From NCBI RefSeq assembly GCF_031312535.1, contig NZ_CP133594.1, positions 2,523,934 through 2,587,933 of the forward strand: DNA of 64,000 bases, written 5' to 3'. Origin of the DNA: Methanolobus mangrovi. GTDB taxonomy: Archaea > Halobacteriota > Methanosarcinia > Methanosarcinales > Methanosarcinaceae. A program made the position numbers and the translations under genes. Each line of letters begins with the position of its first letter. The first letter of the stretch is position 1. Shown piece by piece: positions 10,567-18,678 of this stretch. The notes below the pieces were generated by a model. The model did no database searches. It saw nothing but the letters and a program-made list of their open reading frames with translations, and was not told the DNA's origin.

Positions 10567-10974
10567 TTACAGATACCTTAGTATGATCGCAGAAATAAGA
10601 GCCAGGAATAAGAGTACCAGCCCACCGGCGAAAAAGGCAAACACTATTTTGATATGCACATTCTTTTCTGCGTTCTTTGCAAGTGCGTTAAGCTCATACA
10701 AGGAAAATGAAGAACTCAACAGGAAAAGAATAGACGATAACAGCAACAATGATCCTGCTACCAGGATATACTCTGCTGTCCATGTAAGGGCCTTTGCATT
10801 CAATAGGTCAAGAAAAAAGTCTTTCCCATGTCTTACATATGATGCCGTTATCCATAGCATAGTGTAAGCAATCTCTGCGGCGCCCATTATTACCGAGCAG
10901 ATCGCAGTTGTCATAAGCGTGACCATCATCCCTATATCAGGGATGTCAATATCGATTTTCCATTCATCACCCAC
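10567..10974 (-). CDS. Uncharacterised small membrane protein
   Basis: 135 residues beginning with GTG, with AAGGTGA 5-9 bases upstream. Three hydrophobic segments are evident at about residues 15-45, 68-92 and 108-134. No conserved catalytic motif is visible and I do not recognise the family. It lies upstream of chlI on the same strand with 52 bases between them, so it may be the first gene of the chelatase operon, but a separate promoter cannot be excluded. Confidence 0.7.
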   Translation of the reverse strand: MGDEWKIDIDIPDIGMMVTLMTTAICSVIMGAAEIAYTMLWITASYVRHGKDFFLDLLNAKALTWTAEYILVAGSLLLLSSILFLLSSSFSLYELNALAKNAEKNVHIKIVFAFFAGGLVLLFLALISAIILRYL

Positions 10975-11084
10975 AATTTCACCTTGAGAGCCTGTTTTGT
11001 ACGGTATACCCTCTAATTGAAGGTACAGAATATATGTGCTAAAATAATAAAAATATACCCATTAAAATATTTAGCGGTGTAAAT

Positions 11085-11125
11085 GGTAATAAAAAGAAAA
11101 GCCAGCAGAACTATCAGGTAGTTCT
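11085..11125 (-). terminator. Hairpin terminator of cofD
   Basis: A perfect 7-bp stem, AGAACTA (11125-11119) with TAGTTCT (11113-11107), 5-base loop, overlaps the cofD stop codon and is followed on the minus strand by GGCTTTTCTTTTTATT. Confidence 0.7.
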
Positions 11126-12044
11126 ACATTAATTCAAATTGTTCATGTATGAGTCGGGATAGATCTCGGCTTATGTCCACTGACTTCATCAATGTATCTG
11201 CCTTCGATACACTGCAACCAGTTACTTCAAACCTTTTCTCTTCGATCGGGTCACGCTCATCGAGTATGATGTGGTCGAGAAAATCAGAATAGTAGGAGGC
11301 AACGCCATAGGATGAAACTTCTATTCCTCTTGCAGCCATAAGTTTACCAGCCGGTCCGCTCACAGGTTCGTTTCCAATTATAGGACTTACTGCAATGACA
11401 TTTTTATCACAGAGTATGTCACGCATTCCCGGAAGTTCAATGATAGGGCCGATACTTGTTATGGGGTTACTTGGGCCGATAAGCACTTCATCCTCATTCT
11501 CAAGTGCAGCCAGAACAGCAGGAGATATAGATGCTTTTTCTATGCCTTCCTGACATACTCCAAGAACCTCCGGTTCGCCATGTTTTCCAACCCAGAAATC
11601 CTGGAAATGCATTTTTCCTTCTGGTGTGCTTATCATGGAGGATACCGGGTCATCGGACATGGGCAGAACATTTGCTTTCACTCCGAATGACTTGCAAAGT
11701 TGAGTGATGGCTTCTGTAAGTGTCATTCCACTACGGAGGAGGTCAGATCGCATGATATGGGTTGCGCGGTCAAGGTCTCCCAGCATCATAACCTCATTGT
11801 GTCCAAGAGCTTTCATGGCTTCATGGGTTCTGTAAGTGTCACCTTTGATCCCCCACCAGCGGGAGCTGTCTATCTTGCCCGAGAACAGGTATAGTACAGT
11901 GTCAATGTCGGGGGTGATCAGGTTTCCTGATATCCATACATCCTCTGCCGTATTGACCACGACAGTGATCTCTTCTTCCGGTATAACTTCACGAAGGCCG
12001 TTCAATAGTTTGGGAGTGCCTGTGCCACCTGAGAAAATTATCAT
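11124..12044 (-). CDS. cofD: 2-phospho-L-lactate transferase CofD
   Basis: 306 residues. CofD joins the lactyl/enolpyruvyl-diphosphoguanosine donor to the deazaflavin Fo, forming F420-0, the hydride carrier of methanogenesis. The N-terminal signature FSGGTGTPKLLNGL and the Fo/GDP-binding segments MMLGDLDRATHIMRSDLLR, MSDDPVSSMI and IGPSNPITSIGPI are all present. It is divergent from the HD-domain gene; the 60-base gap holds promoters for both genes and an inverted repeat around a TATA-like element. A strong hairpin terminator closes it. Confidence 0.95.
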   Translation of the reverse strand: MIIFSGGTGTPKLLNGLREVIPEEEITVVVNTAEDVWISGNLITPDIDTVLYLFSGKIDSSRWWGIKGDTYRTHEAMKALGHNEVMMLGDLDRATHIMRSDLLRSGMTLTEAITQLCKSFGVKANVLPMSDDPVSSMISTPEGKMHFQDFWVGKHGEPEVLGVCQEGIEKASISPAVLAALENEDEVLIGPSNPITSIGPIIELPGMRDILCDKNVIAVSPIIGNEPVSGPAGKLMAARGIEVSSYGVASYYSDFLDHIILDERDPIEEKRFEVTGCSVSKADTLMKSVDISRDLSRLIHEQFELM

Positions 12045-12072
12045 ATTATTGCTCTCTTCCTGTTTATCGGAA

Positions 12073-12090
12073 CGTCATTATAAGATGACG
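12073..12090. promoter_or_regulatory. Inverted repeat enclosing a TATA element, cofD/HD divergent promoter
   Basis: CGTCAT (12073-12078) and ATGACG (12085-12090) are a perfect 6-bp inverted repeat with TATAAG exactly in between. The element lies about 25 bases before the ATG of the HD gene, the expected place for its box A, and on the other side about 30 bases from the cofD ATG. A protein bound to the repeat would mask the TATA element. Operator function is inferred. Confidence 0.4.
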
Positions 12091-12104
12091 CATATTTAAA
12101 ATAT

Positions 12105-13307
12105 ATGAAAGTCATCCGTGATCCGATTCATGGTTATATTGAGCTTGACACTCTCACGTTATCACTTATAGATTCACCGCAGATACAACGGCTGAGACGA
12201 ATAAGCCAGCTTGGGCTGTCAAATCTCGTGTATCCCGGAGCAAACCATACTCGTTTTGAACATTCCCTTGGCGTGATGCATCTTGCCAGCATGCTGACAG
12301 AAAAGATCGATTCTGTGACAGATGAGGAAAAAGAGGAGCTTAGGGTTGCGGCTCTTCTTCACGATGTGGGACATGGTCCTTTTTCGCACGTTACTGAAAA
12401 TATTACCAAATACTATACGAGGCAACGGCATGAGGACGTCAGGGATATACTGAAAAAAGGTGAACTCGGGGAGATCTTAAAAGAACATGGTTTGAATCCT
12501 GCAACCATCGAGGACCACATTCAGGGAAAGACCGATCTCGGTAAGATACTCAACAGTGAGATAGATGTGGACAGGATGGACTATCTGGTGCGGGATTCGC
12601 ATTATACGGGTGTTGCCTTCGGTCTTGTGGACCATGTCAGACTCATCAATGAGATGAAGTTCTATGAAAACAAACTCGTTGTCACCGCAGGCGGTGTCAA
12701 GGCCGCGGAATCACTTCTTGTATCAAGGTTCCTGATGCATCCTTCAGTATATTACCATCACGTTTCAAGGATAGCTGAAACCATGTTCACAAGGGCAGTG
12801 GATGATCTAATCCAGAAGAAGTCATTAAATGCTTTTGACCTGCGAAAAATGGATGATTCCAGACTTTTTGAAATGATACGTAATGATGATGGTTATGCAG
12901 GGGAACTGGCAGAGAGGCTGGATAACAGAAAACTCTACAAGAGGGCATTGTATGTAGGCTTTGATGAAGTTGGTGAAGGCGTTTTGAAACATCGGAAAAA
13001 CATAGAACGGGTGGAAGCCGAGATTGCGGAAGATGTTGGCATTGAACCGGAAAGCGTTCTCATAGATATTCCAAAGGATCCGGAAATAGCTGAAATGAAG
13101 GCACTGGTGAAGGTAAATGGCAGAATGTTACGCCTGGATGAAGTTTCACATGTGGTTGCAACACTTGAGCAGGCTCACCGTGATAACTGGAAGATGGGAG
13201 TTTACACTCCGAAGGAGTACAGGGAAGAAGTATCCAAAGCTGCAAGGACCTTCTTTGATGTAAAAAGAACAACAAAACAATTCCGTCTGAGTGAAATAGA
13301 AGGGTAA
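12105..13307 (+). CDS. HD-domain phosphohydrolase (dNTPase-like)
   Basis: 400 residues of the YdhJ/SAMHD1-like HD family. The metal-binding residues are visible as TRFEHSLGVMHLA (H53), LLHDVGHGPFSH (H86, D87, H90) and a downstream SEIDVDRMDYLVRDSHYTG aspartate. The first 50 residues, IRDPIHGYIELD through RLRRISQLG, are typical of this group. Relatives cleave dNTPs to nucleosides and triphosphate, although the substrate in methanogens is not established. The start lies right after a TATA-like element, suggesting a nearly leaderless mRNA. It opens a rightward cluster with the LpdD-like and ubiX genes. Confidence 0.88.
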   Translation: MKVIRDPIHGYIELDTLTLSLIDSPQIQRLRRISQLGLSNLVYPGANHTRFEHSLGVMHLASMLTEKIDSVTDEEKEELRVAALLHDVGHGPFSHVTENITKYYTRQRHEDVRDILKKGELGEILKEHGLNPATIEDHIQGKTDLGKILNSEIDVDRMDYLVRDSHYTGVAFGLVDHVRLINEMKFYENKLVVTAGGVKAAESLLVSRFLMHPSVYYHHVSRIAETMFTRAVDDLIQKKSLNAFDLRKMDDSRLFEMIRNDDGYAGELAERLDNRKLYKRALYVGFDEVGEGVLKHRKNIERVEAEIAEDVGIEPESVLIDIPKDPEIAEMKALVKVNGRMLRLDEVSHVVATLEQAHRDNWKMGVYTPKEYREEVSKAARTFFDVKRTTKQFRLSEIEG

Positions 13308-13317
13308 TAGGGGTAGT

Positions 13318-13677
13318 ATGCAGGAGATAAGGAAGATAGCGGGCAGAATAAGTCTCATTCTGGATTGGAAAAAGGCAGGAAATGACTATGTCATTACTCT
13401 TACAGGCGGGGAAGCGCATGTGGGGGCGGTAGGTGTGGGATTCTATGATAAATCCTCGGGCAGGGCCTCCTCTTCGGTGATCACAAGTCCTGGGCACAGG
13501 GAAACGGATATCGCGTTACTTGGGGCAAAGGTCTTCAGTGAGGCCAGCAAGTCTGCAGCGGTTTTTATGGTAGGCATTCATCTGGATAATATTACAAAAA
13601 AAGAAATAGAAGAAATTGTATCTGTTTCAGAGGAAATGATCGATGAATTATCGGTCATTATTCAGGAGGGTTTTTAA
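13318..13677 (+). CDS. LpdD-like protein, putative prenyl-FMN chaperone
   Basis: 119 residues. The sequence (VITLTGGEAHVGAVGVGFYD, then ASSSVITSPGHRETDIALL) matches my recollection of the small LpdD-like family found beside UbiX/UbiD decarboxylase genes. LpdD-like proteins are proposed to carry or stabilise prenylated FMN. The stop overlaps the ubiX ATG by one base (TAATGG), so the two are translationally coupled, which supports the link. No UbiD decarboxylase is encoded in the window. The family call is from memory and motif; the coupling is directly visible. Confidence 0.6.
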   Translation: MQEIRKIAGRISLILDWKKAGNDYVITLTGGEAHVGAVGVGFYDKSSGRASSSVITSPGHRETDIALLGAKVFSEASKSAAVFMVGIHLDNITKKEIEEIVSVSEEMIDELSVIIQEGF

Positions 13678-14228
13678 TGGAAATAGTTATAGGCATCAGC
13701 GGGGCTTCAGGCTCTGCATACGGTATCAGGCTACTGGAAATACTTTCAGGGACCGACATTATGACCCACCTGGTCATAACAAAGGCTGCGAGGCAGATAA
13801 TAGGTATAGAAACTGACTATGAGATCAGTTATGTCGAAGGACTTGCAGACGCAGTATATGATGAAAGTGATTTTACAGCTCCAATTGCGAGTGGTTCTCA
13901 CAGGTTCGATGGAATGATCGTTGCACCGTGCAGTATGAAGACGCTTGGTGAGATCGCCGGTGGCATGTCTGATAACCTGCTTGGCAGGGTTGCAGATGTC
14001 TGCCTGAAAGAGAGGCGAAAACTCATTCTGATGCCACGTGAAACACCACTGAACCAGATACACCTTGAGAATATGCTCAGGCTTGAAAGGGCTGGTGGAA
14101 TAATTCTTCCCGCATCTCCTGGATTTTATTCAAGGCCGCAGACCATTGATGATCTGGTAAATTCAATGGCAGGGCGCGCACTTGACCTGATAGGCATTGA
14201 CAACGAAGTATACGAACGCTGGGGATGA
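13677..14228 (+). CDS. ubiX: Flavin prenyltransferase UbiX
   Basis: 183 residues. UbiX attaches a dimethylallyl group to FMN to make the prenyl-FMN cofactor of UbiD-type decarboxylases. The FMN-binding N terminus IGISGASGSAYGIRLLE, the central VAPCSMKTLGEIAGG and the RETPLNQIHLENMLRL segment are all diagnostic. GGAGGG before the ATG is a strong ribosome binding site. In methanogens the partner decarboxylases act in menaquinone-like/tetrahydromethanopterin-side or mevalonate-side reactions (anhydromevalonate phosphate decarboxylase is a UbiD homologue in archaea), so isoprenoid synthesis is a likely consumer. Confidence 0.95.
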   Translation: MEIVIGISGASGSAYGIRLLEILSGTDIMTHLVITKAARQIIGIETDYEISYVEGLADAVYDESDFTAPIASGSHRFDGMIVAPCSMKTLGEIAGGMSDNLLGRVADVCLKERRKLILMPRETPLNQIHLENMLRLERAGGIILPASPGFYSRPQTIDDLVNSMAGRALDLIGIDNEVYERWG

Positions 14229-14229
14229 T

Positions 14230-15003
14230 ATGGGCCTTTCCGGGATGAAACTCTGCCTGAACACTGTATTCACTCTGTGGCTTCGGGAGATGTTGCGTTA
14301 CAAGCGCTCACGCTCAAGGATAATAGGTTCCCTGGCTACTCCTCTTTTTTTCCTTGTTATCATGGGTTCTGCCCTGGGGAGCTCGATGACCCTGCGAAGC
14401 GGCAGGTATATCGATTATATGGCTCCCGGTATAATCGGCATGTCAATACTCTTTGCATCCCTCATGGGCGGTATCTCTATCATATGGGATCGGGAGTTCG
14501 GTTTTCTAAAAGAAATACTTGTAGCACCTGTCAGTCGTTTCTACACAGCCCTTGGAAAAGCTGCAGGTGGCGTGACAACTGCAATGGTGCAGGGAATATC
14601 CCTGATGGTCATCAGTGGGTTTATCGGAATAGAATACGTGTCTATCTGGAGGGAACTCCTTTGCATCCCGATAATGTTTATAATGGGACTCGGGTTCATA
14701 GGACTTGGCATAACACTTGCATCAAGAATAGAATCTCATGAAGGTTTTCAGATGATGATGACTTTCATCACATTTCCCACTATCATGACCAGCACAGCAT
14801 TTTATCCAATGGATAATCTTCCCGGATGGCTGAGCATACCGGTTCATCTCAATCCTTTGACCTACGGGGTGGAAGCCCTCAGGTGGATGTTGCTTGACGC
14901 TTCTGATGTGCCGATCGAGCTATCAATGGCTGTGATAACGGCGTTTGCACTATTTACAATGGGAATTGGAAGCTGGGCTTTTGACAGGTCAGGGGATCAA
15001 TGA
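14230..15003 (+). CDS. ABC-2 type transporter permease
   Basis: 257 residues from the ATG at 14230, which follows the ubiX stop by one base and has GGGG just upstream; a longer frame from 14197 would overlap ubiX. About six hydrophobic segments and the ABC-2 signature (GIIGMSILFASLMGGISI, FLKEILVAPVSR, LNPLTYGVEALRWMLL) identify a DrrB/NatB/NodJ-type permease. Such proteins export lipids, polysaccharides, sodium or drugs together with a separate ATPase. No ATPase gene is adjacent in this window, so the permease is an orphan or its partner is elsewhere. Confidence 0.85.
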   Translation: MGLSGMKLCLNTVFTLWLREMLRYKRSRSRIIGSLATPLFFLVIMGSALGSSMTLRSGRYIDYMAPGIIGMSILFASLMGGISIIWDREFGFLKEILVAPVSRFYTALGKAAGGVTTAMVQGISLMVISGFIGIEYVSIWRELLCIPIMFIMGLGFIGLGITLASRIESHEGFQMMMTFITFPTIMTSTAFYPMDNLPGWLSIPVHLNPLTYGVEALRWMLLDASDVPIELSMAVITAFALFTMGIGSWAFDRSGDQ

Positions 15004-15071
15004 GTAAAAAAGACCTTATTTTCATGATTTGTTCTGCATTTTTGTCCATGGTATCCTTATTCTCACGAAAC

Positions 15072-15081
15072 CTATTTATAC
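15072..15081 (+). promoter_or_regulatory. Box A promoter of tRNA-Pro
   Basis: CTATTTATAC lies about 45 bases before the mature tRNA 5' end. With the usual 24-26 base spacing the transcript would begin near 15100, giving a 5' leader of about 20 bases to be removed by RNase P. Confidence 0.5.
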
Positions 15082-15119
15082 AATATATGCCATGTAAGGG
15101 CTACCCTTCTAAGCTGATT

Positions 15120-15197
15120 GGGATAGTAGGGTAGCTTGGTCCATCCTCGAGCGTTTGGGACGCTTGGACTGCGGTTCAAATCCGCGCTATCCCACCA
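15120..15197 (+). tRNA. tRNA-Pro (anticodon UGG)
   Basis: Cloverleaf read by eye: acceptor GGGATAG (15120-15126) with CTATCCC (15187-15193), D stem GGGT/ATCC, anticodon stem GAGCG/CGCTT with loop TTTGGGA (anticodon TGG, followed by G37 as usual in tRNA-Pro), T arm TGCGG-TTCAAAT-CCGCG. The discriminator is A and CCA is encoded (15195-15197). No intron is seen. A T-run follows as terminator. The D-arm sequence AGGGTAGC is exactly complementary to GCTACCCT in the 5' leader. Confidence 0.95.
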
Positions 15198-15212
15198 GAA
15201 CTTTTTTTTAAT
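15198..15212 (+). terminator. Oligo-T terminator of tRNA-Pro
   Basis: A run of eight T follows the encoded CCA after four bases, without a hairpin, which is the usual archaeal tRNA terminator form. Confidence 0.6.
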
Positions 15213-15295
15213 TGTTTATCAACTGTTTATTTTTAATATTCTATGTATTTCACATGGATTAGTTTTATAACATATCCGTAGTGAATAATGTCCCC

Positions 15296-15577
15296 ATGGC
15301 AAACGTTAAGGTTAAACTTTTTGCAAACCTGAGGGAGATTGCGCAGGCATCCTCATTAACATTGGCAGGGGATACTGTAAAGGACGTTCTGCTTTCTCTG
15401 ACGGAACAATATCCTCCTTTGAACGAACTCATATTTGAAGCCGGAGAAGACGTGAAACTTTGCGGTTACATCAATGTGTTCCTGAACGGGAATAATATCA
15501 AACATATGGAAGGACTGGCTACAATTCTCAATAACGATGATGAACTGGGAGTATTCCCGCCCGTATCAGGCGGCTGA
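15296..15577 (+). CDS. MoaD/ThiS-family ubiquitin-like sulfur carrier
   Basis: 93 residues from the ATG at 15296 (a frame extension to 15281 exists). Beta-grasp fold pattern VKVKLFANLREIA, and the C terminus PVSGG ends in the diglycine that is adenylated and thiocarboxylated. A TATA-like box TTTTATAAC at 15263-15271 lies 25 bases before this ATG, arguing for a leaderless mRNA starting here. It is followed directly by moeA, which supports a role in molybdopterin synthase (small subunit), though SAMP-type protein modification or tRNA thiolation are alternatives in archaea. Confidence 0.85.
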   Translation: MANVKVKLFANLREIAQASSLTLAGDTVKDVLLSLTEQYPPLNELIFEAGEDVKLCGYINVFLNGNNIKHMEGLATILNNDDELGVFPPVSGG

Positions 15578-15597
15578 GTTATCCTGGAGGGATCGGA

Positions 15598-16782
15598 ATG
15601 ATATTCAGAGAACGCACAGATGTGGGAAAAGCAAAGGAAATGTTCCTTGCACAGATAAAAGGCATGGAGAAAACCGAGCTTCTTCCGGCAACATCGTCTA
15701 TTAGCAGGGTGCTTTCATCAAGTATACTCGCGCCCCGTAACGTACCACATTACCGCCGATCGGCTATGGATGGTTTTGCAGTCCGGTCTGTTGACCTGCT
15801 GGGTGCTTCACCCACGAATCCTGTGATGCTTCAAATATCCGATGATGTAATGGAAGGCACATGTGCTCCGGTAAATACGGGCGATTATGTTCCTGATGAA
15901 GCAGATGCTGTGCTAATGATGGAGGATACAATATCCATCGGAGATATGGTAGAGATCCGGGCACAGGTTCACCCTGGCAAGAATGTTGGTGAAATTGGCG
16001 AGGACGTAAGGAAAAATGAGATCATATTCAACAAGAGCCATCTTCTCAGGCCATGTGATATTGCTGTGCTTGCCTCTCTTGGGATAAATGATGTAAAGGT
16101 ATATGCAAAACCTGTTGTTGCTATTATTCCCACAGGCAATGATCTCCTGCCGCTTCCCGGGGAAGGTATTCCTGCACCAGGGAAAACACTGGACATCAAC
16201 AGCCTCATGATAGCTAAATATGTAGAGAAATGGGGTGGAATTGCACGATACTGTGATATTGTACCTGAGAATAAACAACTCATAGAAGATGCTATCTGCG
16301 CCAACCTCGACACTGACATGATAGTGGTATCCGGCGGAACCTCTGTCGGGGATAAGGATTATGTGCCGGAAGTTGTTGAAAAGCTGGGGAAGAAACTTGT
16401 TCATGGTGTAGGGCTTAGTCCCGGAAAACCTACGGCTCTTGGGGTTGCAGATGATGTGCCGATACTTTGTATGCCCGGGTATCCGGCAGCAGGTCTTGTG
16501 GCACTTTTTGCATTTGGAAAACCTGCACTTCGAAAAGCCGGCAATATTCCTGATGTACCTGAGACAAAAGTAAAAGCCCGTATGAGTGGGAAGATAATGT
16601 CAAGGGAAGGCTATCTCAGTTATGCAAGGGTAATACTTGAAGGGAATATCGCTCACCCACTCATGACTGCAGGTGCCGGGATATTGAGTTCCATTGCAAA
16701 GTCCGACGGATTTGTTATAATCCCAGAGAATGTTGAGGGATGCGAAGAAGGAAGCGAAGTGGAAGTTGTGTTGATTGAATGA
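15598..16782 (+). CDS. moeA: Molybdopterin molybdenumtransferase MoeA
   Basis: 394 residues, the full MoeA length. It inserts molybdate (or tungstate) into adenylated molybdopterin, the last step for the pterin cofactor of formylmethanofuran dehydrogenase. Signatures: HYRRSAMDGFAVRSVD, the GNDLL region with PTGNDLLPLPGEG, VVSGGTSVGDKDYVPEV (MPT-binding) and VGLSPGKPTALGV, then CMPGYPAAGLV. GGAGGGATCGGA precedes the ATG. It is in an apparent operon with the MoaD-like gene and runs 8 bases into the first fluC gene, so fluoride export is transcriptionally linked to it. Confidence 0.95.
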   Translation: MIFRERTDVGKAKEMFLAQIKGMEKTELLPATSSISRVLSSSILAPRNVPHYRRSAMDGFAVRSVDLLGASPTNPVMLQISDDVMEGTCAPVNTGDYVPDEADAVLMMEDTISIGDMVEIRAQVHPGKNVGEIGEDVRKNEIIFNKSHLLRPCDIAVLASLGINDVKVYAKPVVAIIPTGNDLLPLPGEGIPAPGKTLDINSLMIAKYVEKWGGIARYCDIVPENKQLIEDAICANLDTDMIVVSGGTSVGDKDYVPEVVEKLGKKLVHGVGLSPGKPTALGVADDVPILCMPGYPAAGLVALFAFGKPALRKAGNIPDVPETKVKARMSGKIMSREGYLSYARVILEGNIAHPLMTAGAGILSSIAKSDGFVIIPENVEGCEEGSEVEVVLIE

Positions 16783-17176
16783 TAATTCTTCCATAGAACG
16801 GGCTCTTGAACTCCTGACAATAGGTGCAGGAGGATTCTTTGGGGCAATTTCACGATTTCTGATAGCAGGTCAATTAGGGCCTGCGTCAGGCACTTTATTT
16901 GTCAATGTTCTTGGAAGCATACTGCTTGGTTTTCTGATGTATAATTCCGAGTATTTGGGTTATGTGTCTCCAAGAACCCGAATGTTCTTCGGCATTGGAT
17001 TTTTAGGTTCACTGACTACATTTTCCACATTTACGGTTCAGACATTCCAGATGCCCTTGATCGAAGCTGCATTCAATGTCATTGCAAATGTTCTCCTTAC
17101 ACTGGCGGGAGTATTCGCGGGAAGGGGATTTGTAGTGTACATTGTAAAAAGGAGGGAAGGGAGCAGTGGTCTCTGA
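16775..17176 (+). CDS. Fluoride channel subunit FluC/CrcB (first copy)
   Basis: 133 residues starting with TTG, overlapping moeA by 8 bases; no ATG occurs in this frame before the first membrane helix. Four hydrophobic segments and the FluC motifs GAGGFFGAISRFLIAG, GTLFVNVLGSILLGF (pore asparagine) and GFLGSLTTFSTFTVQ (the phenylalanine-lined fluoride track) are present. The channel releases cytoplasmic fluoride. A second fluC gene overlaps its 3' end by 11 bases, so the working channel may be a heterodimer of the two, as known for some tandem CrcB pairs. Confidence 0.92.
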   Translation: MNDNSSIERALELLTIGAGGFFGAISRFLIAGQLGPASGTLFVNVLGSILLGFLMYNSEYLGYVSPRTRMFFGIGFLGSLTTFSTFTVQTFQMPLIEAAFNVIANVLLTLAGVFAGRGFVVYIVKRREGSSGL

Positions 17177-17519
17177 AATTCTCCTTGTTGGTACAGGTGG
17201 ATTCATCGGTGCAATACTCAGGTATCTTGTATCCGGTGCAATTCCTCGGATAAATGAAATCCCGTCCGGAACTCTCACTGTGAATGCAATAGGCAGTTTT
17301 GTGCTGGCAGCAATGACCTTTTCATCTGTAGAAGGGTCTCTGCGATTCTTTGTCAGCATTGGAATGCTGGGTTCTTTTACAACCTTCTCCACTTTTGCAT
17401 ACGAAAGTTTCAGGTTGCTGGGGGAAGGGGAAAGTAAGTATTTCCTGTTGAATATAGTTCTTAACTTAACAGTATGCTTAGTTGCAACGTCTCTTACATA
17501 TCAAATAATTATTCAATAG
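17166..17519 (+). CDS. Fluoride channel subunit FluC/CrcB (second copy)
   Basis: 117 residues starting with GTG, with an AGGAGGGAAGGGAG tract just upstream. It shows the same motif order as its neighbour: GTGGFIGAILRYLVSG, GTLTVNAIGSFVLAA and GMLGSFTTFSTFAYES. The two copies are clearly homologous but differ at most positions, so they are old duplicates rather than a recent tandem copy. It is the last gene of the MoaD-moeA-fluC-fluC cluster and faces the ccdA-like gene. Confidence 0.92.
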   Translation: MVSEILLVGTGGFIGAILRYLVSGAIPRINEIPSGTLTVNAIGSFVLAAMTFSSVEGSLRFFVSIGMLGSFTTFSTFAYESFRLLGEGESKYFLLNIVLNLTVCLVATSLTYQIIIQ

Positions 17520-17553
17520 GCTTATTCGGTTATCTGCAACCTCACTCATTTGT

Positions 17554-18678
17554 TCAGATTATATTAAAGTTCAGCATCAATGCCAGCAGTATAAGGATAA
17601 TGCCTGTTACAAGGCGTATCTCGACACGTCTTTTTTCCCTGTACTCATTGACTTTTTCCGGATCAAGGCCAAAAGCCAGGAGAGCTCCAAGGATCAATAT
17701 TGGAAGGATAACGCCTAGATTATAAAGTGCCATATACAGCGTTCCTTCTAGAATATTGTTTCCTGATATAAGCATCTCAAGGATCATCAGGTAGACTGCG
17801 CCCACGCAGGGTGCTTTGACCAGTGAAAAAATGCTGCCGCCGATAAATGATATTGCCAGGATGTTCCTGCCTTCTGCCTTTCCCATGAGGTCTATAAAGG
17901 AACGGGGTGTTTTGAAAGATGATTTTGAGTGTTTTTTGATATAATATGCATCATAAAGGTGCCACAGGCCAAGAAAAGCTACCAGTAGGACCATCAGGGT
18001 TGTTATCGTTTCCCTGATTCCGGGGAAGTAACTGATGGTGTTCAGTATGCCAAACCCAACGATCATGTAAGTGACAAATATGCCGGAGCAAAAACCTGTA
18101 ACAAGAACAAGCATGTCTTTGCGTGAACCGCCTGATGAAACTATGACAGATGCCAGGAAAGCCATTACTGCAATGAGGCATGGATTGAATCCTGCAAGCA
18201 GTCCTGCGATAAATATAACGTAGGGTGTTTGTGTATCTGTGTTCCAGCTTTCAGGGGAGTTTGAAATGCCTATGTCTGATTCGGTTTTATCCGGAATAGG
18301 GGGTGCTGTTTCAATGGATTCGGAAAGCATTGTTTCAAGTAATTCAGTATCTCCTTTATAATCCTCATAATTTATGACTGTGCTCTTGTTAATGACGACT
18401 GCCGGAACTGTGTTTACTCCATATTGCTTTGCCAGACTGAAAGAAGCCGCGATTTCATATTCTGAGTAGTTTATATCAGGATTTTGGGTAACTATTTTTT
18501 CAATCACAGGCGAGGCCTGTGCGCACTTAAGGCATCCGCTCTCATAGAAGTATTCTACCGATACATTTCCAGCCTGAGCTATTCCTGTTGTAAGCACCAG
18601 CAACAATATCAAAATGCCAGCTGTTCTGCTCAAGGGCAGTTTAGTGGCAGGATGTTGATGCACAGGTCTTTTTCTCAT
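17554..18678 (-). CDS. Thioredoxin-like/CcdA (DsbD-type) membrane fusion protein
   Basis: 374 residues from the ATG at 18678 (GGAAAG about 6 bases upstream); a longer frame reaches 18741 but overlaps the upstream gene further. A signal-like hydrophobic stretch (AGILILLLVLTTGIAQA) leads into an extracytoplasmic thioredoxin-like domain with active site GCLKCAQ, a linker rich in P/S/T, and then a six-helix CcdA domain with the family cysteines in GFNPCLIAV and KAPCVGAVY. Such proteins move reducing equivalents across the membrane to extracytoplasmic thiols or cytochrome maturation. It overlaps the preceding small gene by 38 bases, so the two form an operon. Confidence 0.87.
   Translation of the reverse strand: MRKRPVHQHPATKLPLSRTAGILILLLVLTTGIAQAGNVSVEYFYESGCLKCAQASPVIEKIVTQNPDINYSEYEIAASFSLAKQYGVNTVPAVVINKSTVINYEDYKGDTELLETMLSESIETAPPIPDKTESDIGISNSPESWNTDTQTPYVIFIAGLLAGFNPCLIAVMAFLASVIVSSGGSRKDMLVLVTGFCSGIFVTYMIVGFGILNTISYFPGIRETITTLMVLLVAFLGLWHLYDAYYIKKHSKSSFKTPRSFIDLMGKAEGRNILAISFIGGSIFSLVKAPCVGAVYLMILEMLISGNNILEGTLYMALYNLGVILPILILGALLAFGLDPEKVNEYREKRRVEIRLVTGIILILLALMLNFNII

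Noticed and set aside
15598-17519. Fluoride riboswitch for the fluC pair
   Set aside because: The fluC genes overlap moeA, leaving no leader in which the motif could fit, and none is recognised before the MoaD-like gene.
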